A DNA stretch of 64,000 nt from Adiantum capillus-veneris (taxonomy: Eukaryota > Streptophyta > Polypodiopsida > Polypodiales > Pteridaceae): the NCBI GenBank assembly GCA_014529385.2, contig CM043959.1:49359122-49423121 (forward strand). Reading direction: 5' to 3'. Both the position numbers and the translations under genes were made by a program. Shown piece after piece: positions 1 to 11,194 of the stretch; the stretch's first letter is position 1, and each line of letters opens with the position of its first letter. The notes below the pieces were generated by a model. It saw only the letters and a list, made by a program, of their open reading frames with translations. It had not been told where the DNA came from and did no database searches.

Positions 1-2496
1 GCACATGTGTCACTCTTTAAGCAAGTCTTAAGAGCTGAGCAGATAATAGATTTCCATACACAATACGAGGGATTTGGTCTTACTCTAGAAGGTACGGCAT
101 TGACATGGTTTCAACCACTGAACAGAGGGGGATTCCATGACATTGACCATTTGCTAAGAGAGTTTGCTGAGGAATTCTCAAAACGAGGGATTAAGCACAA
201 TACGGTCTCACAAATATATGCTTTTAAACAGAGAGAACACGAAAAAGTGAAGGAAGCTTCACTTCGCTTCAAACAATACATTGAGAGATGTCCAGTACGT
301 GAACGACCACAAGATGACAGACTATCTGTTCTCTTTATTGAAGGATTGAGAAACGACACTCTCAAGAAGGACTTGCACTTGAAAGCTTGTACAAGTTTCG
401 AGCAAGTAACGAGAGAAGCATTGTACGTAGTGGATAACTGTACGGTTTATGGAGAGGTGTCAGCGGATACAGATTTTGCATCCAGTAGCTCTTCCTCCGT
501 AGCGAGCGAGACTACCACTAAAAAGAATGTTCAAACAACAACCATGCCAAATGTAGAGCAAATGATAGAAGAGGCTCTAAAAAGGATGGCACCATACCAA
601 AAACCATTGCCAAAACCACTGAAATGGTGTGCTATTGAACAAAAATGGACAAACCATCCAACAGAGGAGTGCTATTACAACAAAGGGTATGTAAGGGAGC
701 GTCAATATTCACCTCCTGCTCAATTAGCACCACCTCAGGTACATCCAGTACCTCGATACCCAATGGGAAATGTACCAGGACCTATGGGGATAGAAAGACC
801 ACAACCGGTATTGGGACAACAACCACCTTTACCAGGAGCAAGACCAGTGGGCATTAGATATGCACCAACCTTAGAGAATCAGGAAGAACAAGCCTTAGTG
901 CCTGTTCAAGCCTATTATGAAGAATCTGGTGCACACATGTCTCCAACTGTGTATTACCCACCAGAAGAACCCAAACAACCAGAACCATGGGGCATGATTG
1001 GGAATGTTGGAACACCAACAGTTACAAGTGCTTCTGATGAAGAGAGATACAATTTGGATGCAAGAACATTGATGTTCATAGCTCATGGAGGGTTAACAGG
1101 ACAAAGACCATCCTATCCACAAAGGACGAATCAAGTGGAACCAAGACCAGCACTAGGACCCTGTTACAAGTGTGGAGGTGACCATATGATGAATGTTTGT
1201 CCACATACGGAAATCATTAGAATTAACGTTTATTGCACTAAGTGTGGGGTTACTCACTTCATTGAGGATTGTTCAAAGAATCCAAACAAAGTGCAAAAGA
1301 CGACATTGAATATGCTAGAAACTATTCCTACCAGCAGTGGGTCTGAAAATGAAACTCTGATACCAACGCAAGTTGTTACTAAAACTCAAGCTAAGAAAAC
1401 CACTAGAGAACCTGAGAATGGAAAGTTAGCGACTGAAGTGGTTAGTCAAGGACCGCGGAGTCAGAGAAACACATGGAAAGCTAGAAAATCACGCATGAAG
1501 TTGAGAAAAGAACGTGAAGACGCTATTCTAGCTGAGGAACTAAAGCAAACTAAAGATAGATTTGAAAAACTTGAGAGTCAAAACGGGAAACGAGAGATGA
1601 GCCCGGAAAGAACGAAACAAAAGAGTATCAAAGAGACAACGAGCTTAAGCTCAGGGGGATCAGTGCTAGTCGACAAAGTACAGGAACCATTGGACGCACT
1701 GATGAGAGCTTACGAAGCTAGGTTAAAGACCAACCAAACACAAGAACAGAGGTGGATGACATACCCAAACGCGGAATTGGAAAAGCAGAGACTTGAAATG
1801 TGCCAGAGAATGATCGAGACTGCACAAGCCTTATTAGAACCACCAAGAGAAACAATGAATTGTGGAACGGAAAACCCAATTCAGCAAGAGACTATCATTT
1901 CACGGGTAGCTGAAAAGACTCCCAGTGCACAAAAGCCTGAAAATACACACAAGGATGACCGCATAGTATTGAACACAACCGATAAGGAGATAGAGAGTTT
2001 TCATCCAGTCATACAGAGGTCTTACGGAAGAGATGAGGATTACAATGAATTTTGGAAACAAGTGAGAGAGGCAAACTTTGCAAACGAGCTAAGTTGCCAA
2101 GCTAATCAGACAAATTGGGAAAAGGACATCAGGAATCCCCCCATAGTGGAATTTGAGGCAGGATCTCAAGTGGACTTGGATCTGCAATCTTACTGGGGAG
2201 ATGGGGACTCTGTTAGAACAATGGAGAGCAAACCTCATTCACTGAATACCTTACCTTCATACTTAGGAGAGTATGAAGCAAAATCCGAGATTAGAGCACT
2301 TCCCTCACGAAGAATCTCATCAGAAAAATTCATGGACTCGCAAGGATTGATAGAGATCTTGTCAACACCAGTGACATGCACTATCACTCTAGCTGAGCTT
2401 TTGAGGCTAAGACCACATATGTGGACCACTATAGGAAAATGCTTGGAGAAATTTGGGATAAAAGACCCAACATCGAGACTGCAAGAGGGTATATAA
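1..2496 (+). pseudogene. gag: Gag polyprotein region, copy A (5' end outside window)
   Basis: The frame is open from base 1 and matches copy B codon for codon. It holds a Retrotrans_gag-like capsid domain (roughly residues 1-150, with LIWFQPL/LTWFQPL-type and FAEEFSKRG motifs), a Pro/Gln-rich linker, and two zinc knuckles near 1162-1275. Both knuckles read C-x2-C-x3-H-x4-C (CYKCGGDHMMNVC and CTKCGVTHFIEDC), one residue shorter than the usual CX2CX4HX4C. A Lys/Glu-rich predicted helical region follows. The frame ends at a TAA (2494-2496) where copy B has CAA, so the stop is a C-to-T lesion and not a natural gag end. In the ancestral element the frame runs on into protease. Confidence 0.88.
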
Positions 2497-4335
2497 GAGC
2501 TGAGCAAACCACAAAAGAACGCTAAGCATGTACCCTTAAACAAGGTCGGAGAGTATTGCGAAGGTGAAGAGGGGAATACAACCTTACCAGTTGAATTCCA
2601 AGGCGTGAACACGATGGCAATACTAGACAGCGGAGTTGGGGTAGCCATTGCTACAAAAGAAATCTGGAAAAAATGGGGGAAACCAGCAATAAGGAAGACT
2701 AGGTTGAAACTCCAATTAGCAGATGGACACATGGAGAAACCTATGGGGTTATTAGATAAAGTCGTAGTAACTTCTTGCGGCATTGAATACGAACATACTT
2801 TTGCTATTGTCGATTTTGGCAAGGAGAATAACTATGATATCATACTGGGAAGACCATTCATGAGACAGTTGAAAATGGTCCAGGATTGGGGCTACGATCA
2901 CATACCCCTGAGAAATATGGAAACCACTACACGTGTGAACCTGAAAGACCATAGCTACAAAGATGTGAACCGAACACCGGTAAAGGAGTTTGATTCAGCT
3001 ACTTTGGCGGGATCCGAATTTCCAGCTTGGTTAGGTAAGCCCAAGGAGTTATGGATGTGTGGAGCCTCGAAATGTGGAAGTCTGAGGCGAGAAGAATATG
3101 TTTTAGAAAGGGCTATCGAAGACGAAACTTATATAGGAGAACCCTTTCCAGAGGACACGCTTGAACCATTAGAATGGACACACATTCTAGCAACCCTAGA
3201 TGTTTGTGCAATTTCGGATGGTCCCACAACAAAATTTTGCGACAAGGACGGGTACGACATGGTTCCGTACTTCATGCTGAGAACTACACTCGAAAAAGAA
3301 ACTGAAAAGAACGATACACTGGAAAAGGAAGATGAAGAAGAGGTGTTTCACGACATTCCCGATCATCCAGAGTGGGGAAATGAAGAAGACAACGAGTCAA
3401 CGGAAAATTCAAGCGGAAACGAAGAAACTATAACGGATGTCCGATTTTATGATTTTCCGAACCAAACTAAACAACGCCAGAAACGCTATAGAGCAAAGAG
3501 AAAAACAAAGGGGGTTAGAACCAATCCGATGCCTAGAATAAGAGGAAAAAATCAATTCCTAATGCTAGTAAGGGCGGAAGATTGTGTTAAGGACAAGATT
3601 TCTGGAAGAATGAGAGGCAATGATCAAAAGAGCTTACGAAAAGACAAAAGAGGCTCAAGAAATCAAGTTCAAAGGAATGGAACGAAAACTGAAACAGAAA
3701 AATCAGAAAAGAACAAGCGCAACAGAGAACACACGGAGTCCAAGTTAGAACGTAGAAACAAGTACAGAGAGCTCAAGAAAACTCTGAAAGAAGTTTGGAC
3801 GACAGAAATTGAGAGTGGAGAGGACGAAAACGCCAAAATCAAGGAAAACATGGATGTTCCCTCTCACTACAGGAAATTCACAATAGAGGATAGGAAGGTG
3901 GTATTAAGCCAACCTATTCGAGAGAGAAAGGAGAACGAATCTTATGACGGACCGGAGGATGCAAAAAAAGTTGATTTAGCAGCTCCAGGTGAGACACCTA
4001 GATCGGTGTACATAGCCACAGATTTGTCTCCAGGCGAGGAAGAGAGACTTTTGAGCCTTCTCAGAGAGTACAGGGATGTGTTTGCATGGTCTTATAAGGA
4101 CTTAAAGGGAGTTGACCCATCGATATGCCAACACACAATCCCACTAAAACAAGACGCAAAGCCTAGCAGACAGAGACCATACACATATAATGATACGTTT
4201 GCTAAGCGATTCAACGAAGAGATAGATAAGCTAATGGAAGCTGAATTCATATACGAGATTGAACACACCGATTGGGTATCTCCGATTGTGGTGGTACCCA
4301 AGAAGAACGGAAAACTCCGAGTGTGTCAACTTAAA
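2497..4335 (+). pseudogene. pol: First retropepsin and N-terminal RT, copy A
   Basis: This continues in the gag frame after the 2494-2496 stop. The aspartic protease motif lies at 2623-2645 and reads LDSGVGVAI; copy B has LDSGAGVAI, so the canonical Gly-Ala of retropepsins is altered here. The downstream retropepsin motif IILGRPFMRQL lies near 2845. A long acidic then Lys/Arg-rich linker of about 350 residues separates protease from RT, which starts near 4010 (DLSPGEEERLL, then WVSPIVVVPKKNGKLRVC). Near 4325 copy A has GTGTGTC where copy B has GTGTGTGTC. This 2-bp loss in a GT run shifts the frame inside RT. Confidence 0.86.
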
Positions 4336-5548
4336 GAAATTGAATGCTGCAACAATCAAGGACAATTATCCCCTGCCGATAACTGATCATGTTCTAGAGC
4401 GTGTATCAGGGAAAACAACATACTCCTTTCTTGATGGTTTTTCAGGATATAACCAGCTAGCCATAGCATCGGAAGATCAACATAAAACAGCTTTTGCAAC
4501 GGAGTGGGGAATTTATGCTTATCGGGTTATGTCTTTTGGTCTTACCAATGCTCCCGCAACCTTCCAGAGGCTGATGACGCATGCTTTCAAAGAATACTTA
4601 AGGTTGTTTCTAGAAATATACATGGATGACTTATGTGTACATTCTCTTCTGAGAGATGAGCATCTAGAACACCTAAGAAAAGTATTTGAGAATTGTAGGA
4701 CATATCGCATTTGTCTCAATTATGAGAAATGTGTGTTTATGGTCCGACAGGGCAGAATTCTGGGACATATTGTCTCACAAAACGGAATATCCACGGATTT
4801 AGAGAAGATAAAAGTTATAGTGGATATTCCTAGACCAACCAATGCGAAACAAGTACAGAGCTTTATGGGACATTGCGGATATTATAGACGATTCATTTAC
4901 ATGTACGCTATAATAGGCCAGCCACTTTACAGGCTAATAGTGAACTTTGAATGGACAGAGGAGTGTGAGGAATCATTCAAGAAATTGAAAGAGGCACTCA
5001 TTATTGCTCCAGTCTTGAAATCACCAGATTGGGAGAAGATATTCCATGTGCATATAGATGCTTCGACATATGCAATAGGATGCATTCTGGCTCAGCCAGA
5101 AGAAGGAAACATGGATTTTCCCATCGGTTACGCCAGTCGACAGCTCAACAATGCAGAGAAGAATTACACCACAACAGAGCGAGAAGGATTAGGAATGATA
5201 TATGCTGTGAAGAAATTTTGGCATTATCTTCTAGCCAACAAGTTTGCGTTTTTTATGGATCACCAAGCCTTGCTCTACCTAGTGAATAAACCATGCAATA
5301 CCGGGAGAATAGTGAGATGGTTCATTATCTTACTGGAATTCGACTTCACGGTAGTAGTAAAGAAAGGAAAAGCACATCTTAGAGCTGATCATCTTTCGCG
5401 ATTGATGAATGGAGAAGACCCTATAGGAGTAGATGACGACATGCCAGACGCGTACTTGTTCAACATAGAAATGATACCGAAGTGGTCTCAAAATGTCATT
5501 AGCCTATTAACCTATGGAGGAGAGTTTGATAGAAGAGAATACAACTAG
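4336..5548 (+). pseudogene. pol: RT core and RNase H, copy A
   Basis: After the 2-bp frameshift, RT continues in the next frame. Visible motifs are FLDGFSGYNQ (palm aspartate), FGLTNAPATFQRLM, the active site YMDDL (4618-4632) and GHIVSQNGI. The RNase H domain starts near 5040 (HVHIDAS) with the catalytic-type Glu in TTEREGLGMIYAV and DHQALLYL near 5260. Copy A reads FFMDHQ where B reads FFTDHQ. The frame ends at a TAG (5546-5548); copy B has CAG there, again a C-to-T stop. RT sequence and gene order resemble non-chromodomain plant Ty3/gypsy lineages. Confidence 0.9.
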
Positions 5549-6748
5549 AAACATATTGCTATTCAGCAATCCAAGAATCTTCAATTGGTTGCAAGAAGGT
5601 TGTATCAATTGGGAAATGATCATGTTTTACGACTATGCATCAATCCTGAGGAATATAATATATATCTGCGCGAAGCACATGTTCAGGAATGTGCATTTTA
5701 TTGTTCAAGAAGGAACACATATAGGAATTTGTTACAATTGGGAGTCTATTGGCCAGGAATGAAAGAAAGCGTACATGAATATGTCATTGTATGTATTGTA
5801 TGTTCATCAAAACCGCCAGCAGAGTATTCGACATTATATCAGATAATGATCGCTCCGGAATGGAGTCAGTATATTGTTGAATATCTCACAAATAGAACTT
5901 TCCTAGAAGGAACGTCAAAAGCTCGTCAAAAATCTGTAGAGATAGAAGCTAGAGATTACGCTTTAATAGGAGATCAACTCTATAAGAGAGGTAAAGACAA
6001 CCAGCTTAGGATTTGCGCATCAGAGTCTGAGTATGTGATAATCCTGGAGCAAGCTCATGGAGGAGTAGGTGGAGGCCATTTCTCAGGTGATAAGACAGCA
6101 AAACTTGTCTTAGCCGCAGGAATATGGTGGCCAACATTACATATGGACGCTGAGGAATACGTTAAACGGTGTGATGACTGTGAGCGGACCAAAGTACCAC
6201 TTAAAAGAGATGATATGCCGCTTAGACCAATGATGGGGGCAAGAGCTTTTGAAAAATGGGGGATTGATTATGTCGGACCCATTTCACCTCCTGCATATAA
6301 GACTCATGCACAATACATCGTTGTGGCTACAGACTATCTAAGAAAGTGGGTCGAAGCAAAGGCAACTCAAAAAGCAGATGCCAGGACCACGGCACAATTT
6401 CTATATGAATACGTCTTTGTACGATATGGATTGGCAATAGAAATTGTGAGTGATCGAGGCACACATTTTATAAATGAAGTGATAGAGATCCTTCTAGATG
6501 AATTCATGGTAATCCATAGGAAATCAGCCCCGTATCATCCACAAGCAAACGGACAAGCTGAAGCAACAAACAAAACCATATGCACTGTCCTTACGAAGAT
6601 TGTATCTGAGTCGAGAACTGACTGGGACCAGAAGTTGCATTCAACATTATGGGCATATAGGGTAGCCTATAAAACATCAATAGGAACGACCCCATATAGC
6701 ATGGTTTTTGGGCTAAATGCTATCTTACCAATAGAATTCTTGATTTAA
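5549..6748 (+). pseudogene. pol: Integrase with duplicated HHCC module, copy A
   Basis: This is the integrase N-terminal half and catalytic core. Two related ~75-residue HHCC modules occur in tandem. The first (about 5585-5800) reads REAH...YWPGM...CIVC; the second (about 5950-6183) reads EQAHGGVGGGHF...WWPTL...CDDC. In copy A the second His of the first module is Tyr (AFYC); copy B keeps AFHC. The catalytic core follows with WGIDYVGP, IVSDRGTHF and YHPQANGQAEA, an intact D,D35E set. The frame is cut at a TAA (6746-6748) where copy B has TCA. Confidence 0.87.
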
Positions 6749-8382
6749 ACCTTAAGGGTGGCTAAGGATCTAGAGTGGACAGGGCACGAGCTTTCTGATA
6801 GAATAGATGACCTGGAAAAGCTAGACGAGCTTCGCCTAAAAGCAGTAGCTTCTATCTACGCTCAAAAAAGGCGACAAAAGGAATTTTTTGATAAGCATGT
6901 GCGGACTAAAGAGTTTAAGGTTGGGGACTATGTCCTAGTTTACACTCTAAAACAGCATGCTAAGAAGCTTAAAAAGCGAGGGATGGAACCTCTGGTGATT
7001 AAAGATCTATCACCAAGTGGAGCAGTCAAGCTTGCTACATTAGACGGAGAAGAAATGCCCAATTGGATTAGTGGATGCAGAGTGAAAAAGTATCTTTTGT
7101 CGCTAACCCAAGACATGCTTCTCAAAATACATCAAGAAAAGCTGCGTGTCCAGAAAAAGAAAAAGATTGTGGTGGAAGCGCAAGCCGAGGCGAAGGAAAG
7201 AATGGAGAAAAGAAGACTACTACGTCAGAAACAGCGCAATGAAGGAGCAATACGAATAAACGCAGTCAGTATAACAGAAATGGATAATGAAAAAGAAGAA
7301 CCCATCATTGAATGCAAAGTAGGAACCAACCAAATCAAAGCCAGAGCACTATTGGATTCAGGAGCTCAAACTAACCTACTTTCACTCAGTTTGTACAGAC
7401 AATTGACAAATGACACTAAATTACAAATTGCCAAGCAAGAGTTAAAGAGTTACTCTGAGAATTCAATCAAAACTGTCGGATGCACAGTTTTACATATACA
7501 TATTAACCAGTATGTGTATCCTCATATGTTTTACGTGGTTGAAGACCAAGCTACACAACATCCATTATTGCTAGGACAACCATGGCAGAAGCAATACAAT
7601 GCAATGATTGACTGGAGTTCTAAATCAGTGCTTATCAAATACGAAGGTGAAAGTCAATCAGTTAAGTTCACCAAAGGAGCAGAGCCAACTCCAAAGGAAG
7701 AATCCAAGAACAAAGGTAAACAACAACCAGAGAAAAAGAAGAAGCAATGGCAACCAAAAGTTTCTATACAACTGGATTGCTCTTCGACGAGGAACTCTCA
7801 ACATTGGATAAGGAAGACAAGCAATAATATAACGGCTCAACCTAAGGAAAAAACGGAGTCAACGTTGGTATGGAGACCAAAAAAGGTTGTGCCAGAGAAC
7901 ACAAAGGTGAAAACAGAGTCTTCAATACCAGACAACAGAGTGATTCCAGACAATCAAGGACAGTGAAACAGATCTTGATTCCAAGGAAGTTCATGATGGC
8001 ACAAAGCTATAGCAAGAAAATTTGGATCCCAAGGATTTGTAAACAAGAACTCCCTTCAGTACAATCCACGAAAACTCCTAGGTATTGCAAGGCGAGAAAA
8101 TCAACACAAAGAACAAAGCAGGTTTGGGTCGCAAAGAGTTTGTGGCAAGCACAAGCGAAGCGGAAGCACATTTGGATTGTGAAAAAGAACAACAAGGTAA
8201 AGAAGAATCCATCTACTGATTCTACTACCGAAGTGCCAAAACCAACCCAAAACCCGACCACCAATCCTTCAATCAAACAAAGAGCAGCTTTATTGGAAAG
8301 ACTGTTGTATCATCGCTCTACAATTGCATTGGGAACTTATGACCAAAACAACTACAATGCTTCACCCACAGACACTTCATAG
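6749..8382 (+). pseudogene. pol: Integrase C-terminus, second retropepsin and Trp-repeat tail, copy A
   Basis: After the 6748 stop the frame resumes with the integrase C-terminal domain (FKVGDYVLVYTLKQ, then CRVKKYLLSL) and a Lys/Arg/Glu helix. A second aspartic protease-like domain follows: LLDSGAQTNLLSLSLY with its Asp codon at 7355-7357, and LLLGQPWQKQYNAMIDW near 7575. The rest is a basic, Gln/Lys-rich tail with repeated W-x-x-K motifs. A single-base deletion near 7908, relative to B, moves the tail into another frame, which then ends at 8380-8382. No chromodomain is seen. Retropepsin normally precedes RT, so a protease-like domain after integrase is unusual. Confidence 0.83.
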
Positions 8383-8403
8383 TCGTCCAGGAGGACTCAG
8401 ACT

Positions 8404-8417
8404 AGGAGGGGGGGAGG
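8404..8417 (+). promoter_or_regulatory. Internal polypurine tract candidate, copy A
   Basis: A 14-nt purine run lies just after the end of pol and is kept in copy B (44425-44438, - strand) with small changes. It resembles the element's own 3' PPT next to the LTR (39105-39116). It could be a central plus-strand priming site, but no function can be shown from sequence. Confidence 0.4.
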
Positions 8418-9659
8418 TATACAGGAGCTACAAAGCAGCTACAAGCGACAAAAACAAAGAAAAACAAAAATTATATTACAAGGGCAGTGTCTTACATGAT
8501 TTCGCAATTTTTATGTTTGATTGCGGATATTGATAATATTTATGCCCTTATATACCTTGTTTTGCAACAAGAAGAGATCAAATGATGAATTTGGGTCTCC
8601 AGACGTGTAAATATCACTAATAAGAGTGTTTTTGGAGCTAAAAAGTGGAAAAAAGTGGTAATCCAAGTCCAGAAATCACAAATAAGTGTATATTCATATA
8701 CACAAGGTTACCAGCTATTTATTGTGTATGTTTGGAATTTTTTGGCTTCAATTTGCTATTTTCCTTTATTTTTTATGATTTTCTTAATAAAAGTAAAAGA
8801 AAAATAAAAAAAAGCAGGTGAAATGAGATCGGAAAAAAGAAAAGAATAGACGGTGATGGTCCTAATGACAAGGGCAACCCATGGTAAAAATTGGGTACAA
8901 TTCTGAAAAAGTTGCGGAAAGTCCGAAATGACAGAATTTTGGCAAGTGGACGGAATTCTAAGAAAACAGGTCAAACGGAGTCTGATTTGGGAAATTTCAG
9001 ATCCTAAAGCGCATCTCACAACGAGATAGGAGCACATGTCAAATTTGGTAACAAGTGATCCGGGAAGTCCGAAGTTAAGTATTTTTCACATCACTTTCAA
9101 GTTCATTTCCACTATTACCTTCTTGGAGAGAGCAAAGAGCACACAAGAGCATCCAACCTTCTACAGCCTTCTACGACTGCTACGAGAGCTCAGAGGACAC
9201 CAGACATGAGAGGTAGACTCGTTTAGATAAGCTTTTGATGCTTATCATTAACTTTTGTCGCGAAAACTGACCAAAACCAAGAAACAAGAGCAGACGGGGA
9301 ATGCGGTAGAATGCTAGGTAGTGGCACAACCGCCTAACCAAACCTTGCAAGAACTTATAGGTGGGTTACCCTAGTATAGAATATGGGTTTCTAACACTCA
9401 AAGCTCGAGAAAGAACGACTGGAAAAACCCTAGGTCAACAGAGCCTGCAAGAGGCAAACAGGAAAAAGTTGTCGAAACGACACAAAACTTCTCAGGAAGC
9501 TTAACAACATCGAGGGCAATGCAACCATGGAGTATCTCCAGGTTTGGACCACCAAAAGTAGGTCGGAACAACCGATTCGGCTGCGGACACACAAAGCGTC
9601 ATTTTGGCATAACGGCTGAAATTGATGACCGAATGAAATGAAACTTCATAAGCAGCTTC

Positions 9660-9682
9660 AAATATACATGGATGACTTATGT
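9660..9682 (+). repeat. 23-nt copy of the RT active-site segment, copy A
   Basis: These 23 bases are identical to 4614-4636, which encode the YMDD region of RT. The match covers AAATATACATGG followed by ATGACTTATGT. The flanks on both sides are unrelated to RT. Copy B has the same duplicate pair (43156-43178 and 48207-48229). Confidence 0.85.
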
Positions 9683-10019
9683 TTGCAAGCAAAACCCAAA
9701 AGAAAGCTGATTCACTTACCGATGGTGAAAAACACGCTTTCGGACAACCAAAAGGAGAAAGATGGAGAACGGGGAGCCAAAGTCAAGTTCAACCAAATAG
9801 ATGGCTTCACAACATATCCAATGAGCTGGAAATGCAAGTCTCGAGAAGAAAAGTTGAAGAAATTCAACTCCAAGGCAAAAAGACGACTTCGGAGATTGAA
9901 ATGCCTATAAGGGGGCTTTTTAGATAAACTGATGACTTTTTAAGTTGAAAACTAGTTAGCAAGGCTTAGGGCACTAGCACAAAGCATTCTTTGCACAAAA
10001 AGACCAACATTTCAAGAAA

Positions 10020-11029
10020 AGACATCATACGCGTATGATGTCTCACAGCATGAATTTCACAACCATTTCAACATTTGAGTGCATAGCCTCATTCCACATG
10101 TTAATCACATCCTATGAACCAAGTATCATGAGAATTGGAGTTAGAAAACCCAAGGAAAACCAAAAAGACGCAAAGTAGGCCATAAAATTGATTTTTGGTC
10201 CTAATTTTGTCAAAATAACTCCAAACTCATTGAAACTTTGTAGGATTGTTGATTAACACATCTACAAGCTATGTGGAACCAAAAAGCACCATTATGACAT
10301 AAAAGACATCATACACGTATGATGTCTATTTGCACTTACAGAGCCAAAACTGCTCATTTGTCATCATACATCCATTATATATATCTAATACATGCTACAT
10401 ATGAAATTTGGAACCATTTGGTCAAGAGGATCACCCCATTAGCCCAATTGAGGGAAAATCCTTCACCTAAAGCCTATTTTTGGCCCAAATCCAACATACT
10501 CAAGTCCAAACCAAGATTTGAGTAGGAACAGTCCTTCACTAGTACATGGGGAATCCACAAAACCAATCCCATGGAAAATTGATGAAAAAGACATCATACG
10601 CGTATGATGTCTCTAGAGCAATTTTAGCCCAAAATCTATCCAAACTTCATAAATACACTGAATAAGCCTATCTAAAGACAAATCCAAGCTTATAGAGAAA
10701 CTTGGTCCAAAAATACACTAAAAGACATCATACGCGTATGATGTCTCACTATGTGATTTTGGCACCTGAGGGCTTCAACCACCAAAGAGAAGTGATCTAC
10801 ATGCCATTTGAAAGTGAACCACCAAGTTTTATCCAATTTGGATTATAAAATCCAATTCCCTTTCAAAATTTTGCCAAGAGCCGGAACTGGACTAAATTGG
10901 CCAAAACTTGACCAAATGGGATCCAAACTCAAATCCAAGCATATGATAATCATGTATACACTATCAACTACAAGCACAACCAATATGAAGTCATTTTGAC
11001 ACAAAAGACATCATACGCGTATGATGTCT
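10020..11029. repeat. Five interspersed 24-bp palindromes, copy A
   Basis: Each site is AGACATCATACG followed by its own reverse complement, centred on ACGCGT. Sites: 10020-10043, 10304-10327 (one base changed, ACACGT centre), 10588-10611, 10723-10746 and 11006-11029. Spacing is irregular (about 284, 284, 135 and 283 bp) and the intervening DNA is not repeated. This rules out a simple tandem repeat or a CRISPR array. Confidence 0.93.
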
Positions 11030-11194
11030 CCAACATGATTTTGAGCCCATTTTGCATATTTTTTCACCTACCTTGCATCCTTAGGCCCTGAATAGCTCAT
11101 GCTTCAATTTCAAGTCATTTGGATAGTTAAAAGCTTCATTTCGGCTTTCAGTACTAAAAAGACGCTAACTTCTGAAATTGGAGTTACAGGATCC

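Larger units (their letters stand above)
8383..11194 (+). other. Non-coding spacer between pol and second ORF, copy A
   Basis: About 2.8 kb without a credible gene. It contains an internal purine tract just after pol, a 23-nt segment identical to the RT active-site region, and five copies of a 24-bp palindrome. Copy B has only about 1.9 kb here and lacks the part corresponding to roughly 9834-10624. Short open frames in it (for example 9638-9910) lack family motifs, and the YMDD wording in that one comes from the copied RT segment. Confidence 0.8.

Noticed and set aside
2235-2822. 195-residue open frame on the - strand, with an equivalent in copy B (50023-50610, + strand)
   Set aside because: It is the antisense of the gag/protease frame. 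Conservation in both copies follows from the sense strand.
9638-9910. Small protein with IYMDDLCL as a possible RT gene
   Set aside because: Only 23 bases match RT; the rest has no RT motif, and two overlapping frames are equally open.
10020-11029. Palindromes with similar spacing, as a CRISPR array
   Set aside because: Intervals are about 135-284 bp, the repeats are perfect palindromes inside a plant retrotransposon, and no cas genes are present.
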